Positions 13,419-19,836 of a DNA stretch of 19,836 bases are shown here, piece after piece (within the stretch, counting starts at the first letter, position 1; each line of letters begins with the position of its first letter). This stretch comes from an uncultured Bacteroidales bacterium (GTDB lineage: Bacteria; Bacteroidota; Bacteroidia; Bacteroidales; Muribaculaceae). The notes beneath the pieces were generated by a model. It saw nothing but the letters and a program-made list of their open reading frames with translations. It did not search any database and had not been told where the DNA came from. The translations under genes were made by a program, and so were the position numbers. The stretch is from positions 1 to 19,836 of the forward strand of contig UQMZ01000054.1 in NCBI GenBank assembly GCA_900542185.1. The letters are read 5' to 3'.

Positions 13419-15106
13419 GCCAATGGATCCTGTTTATCGCGGTTTTTCCACACCTCGAAGTGAATCTGACCGTGACCGGGCGAATCCTCGGAATCGGCCA
13501 CACGACCCACCGCGCTGCCCTGCTTCACCACATCGCCCACTTTCACCGAGGCCGAAGCGAGGTTGCCGTACACGGTGTAGTACCCGCCGTGGTTCACAAT
13601 CACCACAGTGGAGAAACCGGGTATCATGTACACGCCCGAGACTTTGCCCGCGTACACTGCCTGCGCCGTGGCGCCACGCGACACCTCGGCGTCGATGCCG
13701 GGATTGTCGTACACCACATCAGGCAGATCGGGTAATGAATGCGGTCCGAACCGGCTTGTGATATTGAATGCGCCGCCCACAGGTCGGGGCAACGAGCCGC
13801 GCATGGAGGCGAAGTTCGAACCGCCTGCCGGCTTCGAACCGGATGCAGACGCAGACGATGTCCCGGACGACACGGAAGCGTCGGCACGGTCGGAACGCGG
13901 ACGGCGGTTGCGCGCGTCGGCATATTCCCTGCCGCTGTTGCCGGCATTCTTCTGCGGTTCCGTCTTTTCCTGCTTAGGCTGCTGCTTATCCTGCTTCGGC
14001 TGTTTGGGTCTGCGCTTGCGCTGCTCCTTGGTCTTGGAGTCTTTCTGTGTCTGTTTAGGCTTTGCAGTCTCCTTTGCCTCCTCGGTTTTACCCGGTTTCG
14101 GAGTCATGGCAAGCTCGCGGTCGCGGGCCGCCTTTTCTTCTGCGGCGCGTTGCTCGGCTGCTCTTTGTTCAGCCGCTCTTTTCTCAGCGGCGAGGCGTTC
14201 GGCCTCACGCTGCTCGGCGGCGCGCTGTTCGGCGGCTATCAGCGCCGCCACGCGTCCCTTCAGGGCGTTCGCCTCCTGCTGCTTCTGAGCCAGATGGGTC
14301 TTCAACGCGCTGCCGTTGGCCCTGAGCTGAACCACTATCGCATCCTGCTTGCCATATTGCGTCTCAAGCTGCTTCTGTGCCGTCACGTTCCTGGCCAACG
14401 CCTTGCCGTACATGTCACGGCTATGCGCCAATGCTGTACGCTCCTGGTTCAGCACGTTCAGTTCCTTCTGTATCTCGTCGGTCTGTTTCTTGCGCCACTC
14501 CGAGAATTCGCGCAGGTAGCGCATACGGCGCCGGGCCTCGCCGAAGCTCTTGGACGAGAATATGTATGCTAATGTCGAATTGCTTCCCTTGCGCTTGCGC
14601 ACCGCCTTCACGGCCTTAAGGTATTCGCCGCGCATACGGGCCACCTCCTTGTCGCCCTGCGCAATCTTGCCTTCCAGCGTTCCGATGCGGTTCTGAAGCG
14701 TGGTCACCTGGTTGCGTGTGGCGGCCACCTGCTTCTTTGTCGTCTCTATGTCGCCCTGCAGTTTACCGAGTTCCGCGAGATTCTGACGCACCTGACGGTC
14801 GTTTTCCTGTATCTTCCTGCGCGTCTCGGCTATCTCGGCCTGGGCTGCCTGCTGTCTGCGCTGCAACTCGGCTTTACTTTCGGGCGCCTTTTTGCCGCTC
14901 TGTATCCCTGACTTGCGGACCTGGCGCTTCTTTGTAGTGGCCTTAGTGGACTTTTGGGTCTTTGTGTTCTTATTTTTTGTAGTCTGTCGCTCTGTCTTGA
15001 CGGATGCCTTACTGCTTTGTCTGGCCGATACCTCGGACACACCGAATACCGTGCCTACGGTCGTCACGGCCAAAATTATGGATATTACTCTGTTACAAAC
15101 GCCCAT
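13406..15106 (-). CDS. EnvC-like murein hydrolase activator (degenerate LytM/M23 domain)
   Basis: From ATG 15106 the product has 566 residues. It starts with a signal peptide (about 1-28), then a basic Lys/Thr-rich linker, a long coiled coil (about 77-290), an Ala/Glu repeat (291-330), a Lys/Gln/Pro-rich linker (335-390) and a C-terminal LytM fold (about 437-566). This is the EnvC layout: periplasmic proteins that bind and activate cell-wall amidases at division. The LytM domain has N468 where peptidases have the first zinc-binding His (NPGID), YGNL (513-516) for YaHL, and QIH (547-549) for HxH, so it is unlikely to be an active peptidase. An upstream ATG at 15202 is rejected because it would overlap the DUF4292 gene by 85 bases and bury the signal peptide. 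ATG 15106 is 11 bases after that gene. Confidence 0.86.
   Translation of the reverse strand: MGVCNRVISIILAVTTVGTVFGVSEVSARQSSKASVKTERQTTKNKNTKTQKSTKATTKKRQVRKSGIQSGKKAPESKAELQRRQQAAQAEIAETRRKIQENDRQVRQNLAELGKLQGDIETTKKQVAATRNQVTTLQNRIGTLEGKIAQGDKEVARMRGEYLKAVKAVRKRKGSNSTLAYIFSSKSFGEARRRMRYLREFSEWRKKQTDEIQKELNVLNQERTALAHSRDMYGKALARNVTAQKQLETQYGKQDAIVVQLRANGSALKTHLAQKQQEANALKGRVAALIAAEQRAAEQREAERLAAEKRAAEQRAAEQRAAEEKAARDRELAMTPKPGKTEEAKETAKPKQTQKDSKTKEQRKRRPKQPKQDKQQPKQEKTEPQKNAGNSGREYADARNRRPRSDRADASVSSGTSSASASGSKPAGGSNFASMRGSLPRPVGGAFNITSRFGPHSLPDLPDVVYDNPGIDAEVSRGATAQAVYAGKVSGVYMIPGFSTVVIVNHGGYYTVYGNLASASVKVGDVVKQGSAVGRVADSEDSPGHGQIHFEVWKNRDKQDPLAWIR
14117..14236 (-). repeat. Ala/Glu-rich pentad repeat inside the EnvC-like gene
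   Basis: Residues 291-330 of the protein are built of AAEQR, EAER, AAEKR, AAEQR, AAEQR and AAEEK units, one after another. The DNA shows the matching run of gcggc/gctc 15-base units. It would form a single charged helix that extends the coiled coil, and may vary in copy number between strains. Confidence 0.7.
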
Positions 15107-15117
15107 CGTCCGGTGTC

Positions 15118-15984
15118 TTACTTGTAGTTGGTCACGAATTCGGAGAATGTGACTTTCTGATATCTGTCCAGATTGATGGAACTCATCCTGTTGCCGCCCC
15201 ACTTCACACTGCTGAAATCCAGCTGTCCCTCTATTCTCTTTTTAGGCAGCTGCAGGTCCAGTCCCAGTTCCATGCCGCCCCCTGAAAAGTCGTACGTCAG
15301 CGTGGCGGTCTCGGTGCGACCCTGCATCATGCCGTACAATACCTGCGTGCGCCCGTTGGCGTTCACCACATATCCGTACTGCAGGCCCGATTCCTCGCCC
15401 TCGCGGTTGGGCACCACTACCCATTCGCCGTTGTTCTCGCGCTCGAACAGCACGTCCTTCAGCAGTCCCATGCTTAACTCCCCTTTGCCTAATATCACGA
15501 TACGGCCCAACAGCAGGCTCTGCACCTCGTCCAATAGTCCGCGGTCGTGGCTCATAGCTGCCTCGGCGCTTTCGCGCACGTATGTCTTCTTGTATTTGTT
15601 CACCACCAGCACCTCGTTCGGAGTGATTTCGGCCCGTCCCACTTCGCCTATGAACGGCGCGCTGACCGACAGCTGTATCAGTTCCCCCTTCTCCATGTAT
15701 ATCTTGACCGTGGGCGACACGGGCAGCTTCAGCATCGAGGTGCGTAGTTTGCCTGTAAAGCTGGCGCTTTGCCACTCCGTATAGCCGTTCAGAATCTTGT
15801 TCACTATCTCCAGGGCTTCCTCGTCAAGCTCCAGGGCGCTCTGGCCCGGCGTGTTACCGGTCTGCTCCTGACTCGCTTTTTCTCCGGATGTCTTGCGGGC
15901 CTTCTTGGCTCCGTAAGCCGGCGCCAGGGCTATGACTGCAGCCATTATGGCTATGATTATTCCTCTTTTCATCGTTCTTGTCAT
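15118..15984 (-). CDS. DUF4292 family protein (LolA-like), exported
   Basis: The 288-residue product matches the Bacteroidota DUF4292 family, whose predicted fold resembles the lipoprotein carriers LolA/LolB; its function is not established. A signal peptide is present (from the in-frame ATG at 15972: MKRGIIIAIMAAVIALAPAYG, without a lipobox cysteine, where many relatives are lipoproteins). The mature part contains WQSASFTGKLRTSM (about 70-83), IQLSVSAPFIGEVGRAEITPNEVLVVNKYKKTYV (spanning about 102-136) and GGMELGLDLQLPKKR near 235, the alternating pattern of an open beta half-barrel. It lies 8 bases after the TPR gene and 11 before the EnvC-like gene, a gene order I associate with Bacteroidales. 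An outer-membrane biogenesis role is inferred from fold and neighbours. Confidence 0.83.
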   Translation of the reverse strand: MTRTMKRGIIIAIMAAVIALAPAYGAKKARKTSGEKASQEQTGNTPGQSALELDEEALEIVNKILNGYTEWQSASFTGKLRTSMLKLPVSPTVKIYMEKGELIQLSVSAPFIGEVGRAEITPNEVLVVNKYKKTYVRESAEAAMSHDRGLLDEVQSLLLGRIVILGKGELSMGLLKDVLFERENNGEWVVVPNREGEESGLQYGYVVNANGRTQVLYGMMQGRTETATLTYDFSGGGMELGLDLQLPKKRIEGQLDFSSVKWGGNRMSSINLDRYQKVTFSEFVTNYK

Positions 15985-15992
15985 CGGGCCGA

Positions 15993-17795
15993 TTATTTCA
16001 GGGCCTTCTCTATTTTGGCACGAAGCTCCTCCGAATTGTCCGGTTTCTGCTCCAGCGCCTTTTGATAATATTTAATTGCTTCTTCCTTGTTCCCTTTCTG
16101 AACCAGCATGTCGGCGTAATGCGACATCGCCTCCGGATCCAGTATGCCGGCCTTCTCCATCAGCTCAATGGTTTTCTTCTGCGTTTCCAGCGCCTCATCG
16201 GTGCGCCCCATCAGATAGAGTATCCAGGCGTAAGTGTCCATATATACGGGATTCTCGGCGTTGTCGCCTTTCAGCGACTTCTCGCTCAGCTTCAGCGCCT
16301 CCTCCCTGTCGCCGCCGTTGGTCACGCTGAAATATGCGTAGTTGTTGGCGGCCATCGCATTGTCGGGATTTAACGTCAGGGCGTTGCGGTAGTCGCGGTA
16401 TGCGCTCACCGTGTCCTTCATCATATATGCGGCGTCGCCCATCGACGTGATGATGTCGCTCAGGAAGTTCAGGTCCTCCATCGTGATGTCGCGGCGCACA
16501 TCCTTCGACAGGTCTATTTCCTTACCTACATTCAGTCCCGAGTCTATGGCGTTCACCATCTTGCGGTACAGATCAAGCGCCTCGGCATACCGTTTGTCGT
16601 TCTGCAGCAGCATGGCGCAGTAACGCTCCAGGTTCTTGTCGCCGGCACCATGTTTCTCGGCTTCGGCATACACCGCCAATGCATCGTCGGTTCGTTTCCC
16701 TGAACCGAGGTAATATATCTTCTGTCTGTAATAGTCCGGATTGCCGGGATCCATGTCTATGGCGTAGCCTATCTGCTCGGCGGCTTCGTCAAACTTCCCC
16801 TTGGCGGCATTGTAGCGTGCCGACAGGTTCAGCACGTCGGCCTCGTGAGGGTACTGCGTCTGCAACACCGAAAAGAGGTAATCGCCACGTTCGGTGTTCT
16901 GTTTGTCCTCCATCAGCTTCTGAAGGTACTGCGACAGCAGCCCCACTTTCTGCGTAAGGTCCAGGTCCTCGGTCAGCAGCACCTCGTACACCTTCGTGTC
17001 GTAGGCTGCTGAATCGCCGAGCTGACGGTACATCTCCATCAGCGCCATCTTCGGGCCGCTCGATTCGGGCGTGAGTTCCTCGGCCTTCCGGTACATCACC
17101 ATGGCCGAATCCCTCTTGTCCAGTACTTCGTACAGGTTCCCTTTCAATATCAGATAACTGTATTCCCTCGGGTCGCTGGCTATCAGGCGATCCACTTCGC
17201 GCACCGCCCCCAACGAGTCCTTGTTCTCCATGTAGAGGGTCATCTTGTTCAGCGTCAGCGGCGCGCTCTTGCCCTCCAGTTTCTCGTAGCGGTCCATGGC
17301 CTCGATGGCTTTCTTGCCCTGGCCGTGATTGCTGTATGCGTCCGACAGATATATCAGCACGTTGCTGTTGTCGGGATAGCGTTCCGCCAGGCGTTCCAGC
17401 ACACGTATGCCCTCGCGGGTGGTGTCCATGTTCTGCGCCATATAGCCGTAGAAGATTCCCTCCTCGATGTCGTCGGGATACGCATCGACATACCGGCGTA
17501 GCATCGACATGGTGGACTTCATCCCCGCGCTGTCGTTAAACGCCACGCGCGACATCAGCCTTTCCTGAGCCGCCATATATTGCGCCGCCTTATTGTCCGG
17601 ATCCAGCTGGCACGCCCGCTTGAAGCATTCGTAGCCGGCATCGTCATGGTCCGCCGCCATCTGCCGCAGACCCTCGTAATAATAGTATCGCGACTTCTCG
17701 CGGTCCGTCTTGCTGACAGACGCACTGCGGCCTGCCATGGCGAACACCACGGCCAGAACCGCAATTACAGATATTATAGTCCTGTTGCTTTTCAC
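15993..17795 (-). CDS. Exported tetratricopeptide-repeat protein
   Basis: The product is 600 residues if read from GTG 17795, which gives a good signal peptide (about 1-25, KSNRTIISVIAVLAVVFAMAG) and sits 13 bases after the dut stop. The farther ATG at 17858 would overlap dut by 50 bases and place 21 unlikely residues before the signal. The rest is a string of TPR units from about residue 37 to the end: GLRQMAADHDDAGYECFKRACQLDPDN early, several degenerate units in the middle, and clear ones at the C-terminus (HYADMLVQKGNKEEAIKYYQKALEQKPDN). TPR arrays bind proteins; here a periplasmic scaffold is likely. Its fixed place between dut and the DUF4292/EnvC genes suggests a role in envelope assembly, not proven. 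Confidence 0.85.
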   Translation of the reverse strand: MKSNRTIISVIAVLAVVFAMAGRSASVSKTDREKSRYYYYEGLRQMAADHDDAGYECFKRACQLDPDNKAAQYMAAQERLMSRVAFNDSAGMKSTMSMLRRYVDAYPDDIEEGIFYGYMAQNMDTTREGIRVLERLAERYPDNSNVLIYLSDAYSNHGQGKKAIEAMDRYEKLEGKSAPLTLNKMTLYMENKDSLGAVREVDRLIASDPREYSYLILKGNLYEVLDKRDSAMVMYRKAEELTPESSGPKMALMEMYRQLGDSAAYDTKVYEVLLTEDLDLTQKVGLLSQYLQKLMEDKQNTERGDYLFSVLQTQYPHEADVLNLSARYNAAKGKFDEAAEQIGYAIDMDPGNPDYYRQKIYYLGSGKRTDDALAVYAEAEKHGAGDKNLERYCAMLLQNDKRYAEALDLYRKMVNAIDSGLNVGKEIDLSKDVRRDITMEDLNFLSDIITSMGDAAYMMKDTVSAYRDYRNALTLNPDNAMAANNYAYFSVTNGGDREEALKLSEKSLKGDNAENPVYMDTYAWILYLMGRTDEALETQKKTIELMEKAGILDPEAMSHYADMLVQKGNKEEAIKYYQKALEQKPDNSEELRAKIEKALK

Positions 17796-17808
17796 TCTGT
17801 TTCGTCCC

Positions 17809-18246
17809 TCACTCTCCTGTATGGCCGTAGCCTCCCTCTCCGCGCACCGTATTGTCAAGTATCAGCACCTCGTTCCATTTCACCTGTGCGAAGGGTGCCA
17901 CCACCATCTGCGCTATGCGGTCGCCGTTCTTCACCTCAAAGTCCTCCTGACCGAGATTGATCAGCACCACGCCTATCTCACCGCGATAGTCCGAGTCGAT
18001 GGTGCCGGGAGTGTTCAGCACCGTCACGCCATGTTTCAATGCCAGCCCCGAACGCGGACGCACCTGGGCCTCGTACCCTTCGGGCAGCTCTATCTTCAGC
18101 CCCGTGGGTATCAGCCTGCGCTCGCCCGGATGCAAGGTCACCGCCTCGGCCAGCATCGCGTGTATGTCCATTCCCGCCGAGCCGCTCGTGGCATATTCCG
18201 GCAACGAAACTCCCTGTTCTCTTACTACACTTAATGTGATTTCCAT
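17809..18246 (-). CDS. dut: dUTP diphosphatase
   Basis: This 145-residue enzyme hydrolyses dUTP to dUMP and pyrophosphate, keeping uracil out of DNA and supplying dTMP synthesis. All five trimeric-dUTPase motifs are visible: SAGMDI (23-28), RPRSGLA (63-69), GTIDSDYRGE (81-90) with the catalytic D84, GDRIAQMV (108-115) and RGEGGYGHTG (135-144). In motif 5 Tyr and His stand where Phe and Ser are common; the Tyr should still stack on uracil. ATG 18246 gives the usual 144-residue length; an ATG at 18267 would add seven atypical residues. It is the first gene of the dut-TPR-DUF4292-envC-acyltransferase operon. Confidence 0.97.
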   Translation of the reverse strand: MEITLSVVREQGVSLPEYATSGSAGMDIHAMLAEAVTLHPGERRLIPTGLKIELPEGYEAQVRPRSGLALKHGVTVLNTPGTIDSDYRGEIGVVLINLGQEDFEVKNGDRIAQMVVAPFAQVKWNEVLILDNTVRGEGGYGHTGE

Positions 18247-18311
18247 ATCGCTGTGTTTTATCGGCACCGGGATAATTCCCCGCCGGTAGCTGTCTGTTTA
18301 AATATGCAACT

Positions 18312-18320
18312 GCAAATTTA
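18312..18320 (-). promoter_or_regulatory. Possible -7 element for dut
   Basis: TAAATTTGC on the minus strand (18320-18312) fits the -7 consensus and would start transcription near 18306, about 60 bases before dut. No TTTG lies 19-20 bases upstream, since that position falls inside the ferredoxin terminator stem. The promoter is therefore incomplete, or uses another -33 contact. Confidence 0.4.
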
Positions 18321-18321
18321 A

Positions 18322-18366
18322 CAAAAAAATAGCCGTCTCTGCTTAGAAACGGCTATAATTTTTTCG
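18322..18366. terminator. Bidirectional-looking terminator after the ferredoxin gene
   Basis: ATAGCCGTCTC (18329-18339) pairs with GAAACGGCTAT (18346-18356) with one mismatch and a 6-base loop. On the minus strand the stem is followed by seven T (18329-18323), ending the ferredoxin transcript. On the plus strand it is followed by AATTTTTT. It lies about 30 bases after the ferredoxin stop. Confidence 0.85.
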
Positions 18367-18384
18367 TATTTAACGATTTTGTCC

Positions 18385-18552
18385 TTATCCCTCCTCGATT
18401 GCGTCGTTAGGACATACGGATGCACAGCTGCCACAGCTGATGCAGGTATCGGGATCGATGTGGTAGATCTCGCCCTCGGAGATTGCCTCTACAGGACATA
18501 CGGAAATACATGTACCGCAGGCTACGCAGCGGTCGGTGATTACATAAGCCAT
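18385..18552 (-). CDS. 2[4Fe-4S] ferredoxin
   Basis: This short gene encodes 55 residues (ATG 18552, TAA 18387-18385). It has two complete cluster motifs: CVACGTCISVCP (9-20) and CISCGSCASVCP (37-48), each binding one 4Fe-4S cluster together with the cysteine of the other. It is a clostridial-type electron carrier of the anaerobic cytoplasm, likely serving pyruvate:ferredoxin oxidoreductase, hydrogenase or related enzymes (inferred from family). The length is normal for the family. It stands alone, with its own promoter upstream and a strong terminator downstream. There is no Shine-Dalgarno; the leader is AT-rich, as usual in Bacteroidota. Confidence 0.97.
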   Translation of the reverse strand: MAYVITDRCVACGTCISVCPVEAISEGEIYHIDPDTCISCGSCASVCPNDAIEEG

Positions 18553-18583
18553 TGTTTATTCTTTTTAATGATTTATTTCCCTG

Positions 18584-18616
18584 TTTGTTATTGCCGCGCG
18601 CATTTATTAATTTTGC
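18584..18616 (+). promoter_or_regulatory. Candidate promoter for the rightmost glycosyltransferase
   Basis: On the plus strand TTTG (18584-18587) and TAATTTTGC (18608-18616) are 20 bases apart. The start would be near 18622, giving a leader of about 109 bases. It lies inside the ferredoxin 5' leader. A further -7-like TATTTTTGC (18693-18701) lies closer to the gene but lacks a good -33 element. Confidence 0.5.
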
Positions 18617-18629
18617 AACGACATTTACT

Positions 18630-18643
18630 TTTGCAATTGCAAA
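18630..18643. repeat. Perfect 14-bp palindrome between divergent genes
   Basis: TTTGCAATTGCAAA is its own reverse complement. It joins the ends of two facing -7-like elements, TACTTTTGC (plus, 18626-18634) and TAAATTTGC (minus, 18647-18639). It may be just the by-product of those elements or a binding site for a dimeric regulator. Confidence 0.6.
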
Positions 18644-18670
18644 TTTAATTGTTTTTTTAAAATTCACAAA
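18640..18670 (-). promoter_or_regulatory. Promoter of the ferredoxin gene
   Basis: On the minus strand TTTG (18670-18667) and TAAATTTG (18647-18640) are 19 bases apart, a full Bacteroidota match. Transcription would begin near 18633, leaving about 80 bases of AT-rich leader before the ferredoxin ATG. Confidence 0.72.
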
Positions 18671-18730
18671 AAATACTCTATTATAATTACCGTATTTTTG
18701 CAATTCTTTTACCAAAACCGCACTCACGAC

Positions 18731-19675
18731 ATGAATAACCGCGACAATACACAATCCGATACCATAAACAAGGTACAGAATACAAACTACGTGACTTCTT
18801 CTGTCCCTGACGCCGCTGTAGACTCTGAGGATTCTTTATGCCCAAACGCTTCTTCGGCCTCTGATGCTTCTGAAGATTCTTCTGTCTCTGAAGCCGGACC
18901 ATTGATTTCGATTATCACGATAACCTACAATGCCGCTCCGGTGATCAGGCCCACGCTCGAATCCCTGAACGCCCAGACCTTTCGCGATTTCGAACATCTT
19001 GTTATTGACGGAGCCTCCAAAGATGACACGGTCTCCATAGTCAGCGAGATGTGTCCTGACTCCATCATACGCAGCGAGTCGGACCGCGGACTATACGACG
19101 CCATGAACAAGGGACTCCGTGCCGCCAAGGGCAAATACCTGCTTTTCCTTAACGCCGGCGACGCGCTCCACACACCCGATACACTGCAGCGATACGCCGA
19201 AGCAACTGGCTTAAATGGCAATAGAATTCCAAACAGAATGGATAATTCTGATTCTATACAATCTTGTGCCGATATTATTTACGGAGATACCGTTGTTGTC
19301 GACTCAGACCGCAATTTCGTGAAGCCCCGCCATCTCTCCGTACCCGAGAGATTGACATTCCAATCGTTTGCAAACGGAATGCTGGTGTGTCACCAGGCAT
19401 TCATGGTGCGTCGCGACCTCGCGCACGAATATGATCTGCAATATCGTTTCAGTGCCGATTACGAATGGACCCTACGCTGTCTCAAATCCGCAGATCCCGA
19501 CCATAACGTAAACCTACACACAGTCACAATCGACTATCTCAGCGACGGCATGACCGACAAGAATCATAGCGCCAGCCTCAAAGAGCGTTTCCGCATCATG
19601 TGCCATTACTACGGCACCATCCCCACCCTTCTCCGCCACATCCGCTTCCTCCTCCGACATCTTAAGAACAAATAA
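18731..19675 (+). CDS. Family 2 glycosyltransferase with low-complexity N-terminus
   Basis: From ATG 18731 the product has 314 residues. Residues 1-57 are a Ser/Asp/Glu/Asn-rich tail with no predicted structure. The GT2 domain follows: ISIITITYNAAPVIRPTLESL (59-79), LVIDGASKDDT (90-100), SESDRGLYDAMNKGLRAAKG (115-134), FLNAGD (139-144) in the metal-binding position, and GMLVCHQAFMVRRDL then FSADYEWTLR in the acceptor half. This resembles GT2 enzymes of O-antigen or capsule loci that act on one sugar acceptor. An AT-rich segment (19208-19267) adds about 20 residues before ADIIYGDT. A TTG at 18902 would give a tail-less protein of normal GT2 start. It is divergent from ferredoxin and converges on the rRNA operon. 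Substrate unknown. Confidence 0.87.
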   Translation: MNNRDNTQSDTINKVQNTNYVTSSVPDAAVDSEDSLCPNASSASDASEDSSVSEAGPLISIITITYNAAPVIRPTLESLNAQTFRDFEHLVIDGASKDDTVSIVSEMCPDSIIRSESDRGLYDAMNKGLRAAKGKYLLFLNAGDALHTPDTLQRYAEATGLNGNRIPNRMDNSDSIQSCADIIYGDTVVVDSDRNFVKPRHLSVPERLTFQSFANGMLVCHQAFMVRRDLAHEYDLQYRFSADYEWTLRCLKSADPDHNVNLHTVTIDYLSDGMTDKNHSASLKERFRIMCHYYGTIPTLLRHIRFLLRHLKNK

Positions 19676-19709
19676 TAAGGCGGATAGCAGCGCTACCAGT
19701 TCGAGCCAC

Positions 19710-19752
19710 CCGTATAGTAGCGCGGGCTGTCCCCAGCCGCGCTACTATACGG
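19710..19752. repeat. Long hairpin between the glycosyltransferase and rRNA genes
   Basis: CCGTATAGTAGCGC (19710-19723) is the reverse complement of 19739-19752. Inside, after one bulged G, GGCTG pairs with CAGCC around a TCCC loop, giving a stem of about 19 bp. There is no T-tract after it on the plus strand. It could stop readthrough from the glycosyltransferase or be a copy of a dispersed intergenic repeat; the TAGCGC(T/G) motif occurs again at 19690-19696 in inverted form. Confidence 0.75.
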
Positions 19753-19779
19753 AAAAAGGGACTCATTTCTGAGTCCCTT
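19753..19779 (-). terminator. Terminator of the rRNA operon
   Basis: AAGGGACTCA (19756-19765) and TGAGTCCCTT (19770-19779) form a perfect 10-bp stem with a 4-base loop. On the minus strand it is followed by a T-run (19757-19753). It starts 8 bases after the end of 5S rRNA. Confidence 0.93.
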
Positions 19780-19786
19780 CATTCAA

Positions 19787-19836
19787 AGTGGCGATTACCT
19801 ACTCTTCCGCTTTCGCAGTACCATCGGCGTGATAAG
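19787..19836 (-). rRNA. rrf: 5S ribosomal RNA, 3' part only
   Basis: Read on the minus strand, the last 50 bases contain CACGCCGATGGTACTGCG and GGAAGAGTAGGTAATCGCCAC, the conserved 3' third of bacterial 5S rRNA, including the GATGGTACTGC loop E region and the GAGAGTAGG-like helix IV. The 3' end is at about 19787-19788. The 5' portion, and presumably 23S and 16S rRNA, lie beyond the right edge. The contig probably stops here because rRNA operons are multi-copy. Confidence 0.93.

Noticed and set aside
13739..14572. Leucine-rich open frame on the plus strand that looks like a membrane protein
   Set aside because: It is the antisense reading of the coiled-coil and linker part of the EnvC-like gene; Glu, Lys and Gln codons reverse into Leu, Phe and Cys.
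18698..18730. Upstream TTG start for the rightmost glycosyltransferase
   Set aside because: The TTG is part of a -7-like element (18693-18701) and would add 11 residues without family support; ATG 18731 is better.
19681..19712. tRNA-like words on the minus strand (TGGTAGCGCTGC, CTCGAAC)
   Set aside because: No acceptor stem, anticodon arm or properly paired T arm can be formed around them.

Overview
The window looks like chromosomal DNA of a Bacteroidota, order Bacteroidales, possibly Muribaculaceae (the family is a guess). The evidence is the repeated Bacteroidota-type promoter layout (TTTG, 19-20 bases, TAnnTTTGC), a MurF-alanine racemase fusion, genes of the DUF4831 and DUF4292 families, an EnvC-like protein with the degenerate peptidase domain usual for the phylum, and the near absence of Shine-Dalgarno sites. 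Both ends look like assembly ends. The first 49 bases are Illumina Nextera adapter with an index, not genome. The last 50 bases are the 3' part of a 5S rRNA gene, so a multi-copy rRNA operon lies just beyond the right edge.

Layout. 50-252: GC-rich cluster of small hairpins. 253-1047 (+): surE. 1048-1590: gene-poor, but holds a large inverted repeat, a near-consensus promoter, a structured transcription unit of about 275 nt with no convincing protein, and a strong terminator; it is probably a small RNA gene that I cannot name. 1602-8205 (-): one compact operon, nnr - DUF4831 - xseA - xseB - murF/alr, from a promoter near 8239-8270, with gaps of about 10-20 bases. 8335-12459 (+): two glycosyltransferases in tandem, class II fructose-bisphosphate aldolase with its own promoter and terminator, then a third glycosyltransferase whose promoter overlaps the aldolase terminator. 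12465-18246 (-): a second compact operon, dut - TPR protein - DUF4292 protein - EnvC-like protein - FemAB/GNAT-like acyltransferase. 18385-18552 (-): a 55-residue two-cluster ferredoxin. 18731-19675 (+): a fourth glycosyltransferase, with an odd low-complexity N-terminus and an AT-rich insertion. 19676-19836: a long hairpin, the rRNA terminator and partial 5S rRNA.

How the genes work together. Most are housekeeping. The first minus-strand operon combines metabolite repair (NAD(P)HX), DNA repair (exonuclease VII) and peptidoglycan precursor supply (D-alanine, D-Ala-D-Ala ligation). The second combines dUTP clearance with envelope maintenance (TPR protein, LolA-like protein, amidase-activator-like protein). 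The four scattered glycosyltransferases suggest surface glycan synthesis, but no sugar-nucleotide, flippase or polymerase genes accompany them, so their product cannot be named.

I found no clear new defence, mobile or biosynthetic system. The best candidates for something undescribed are the orphan structured RNA unit at about 1191-1465, a 22-bp start-site duplication between xseB and murF/alr, and the unusual glycosyltransferase at 18731.
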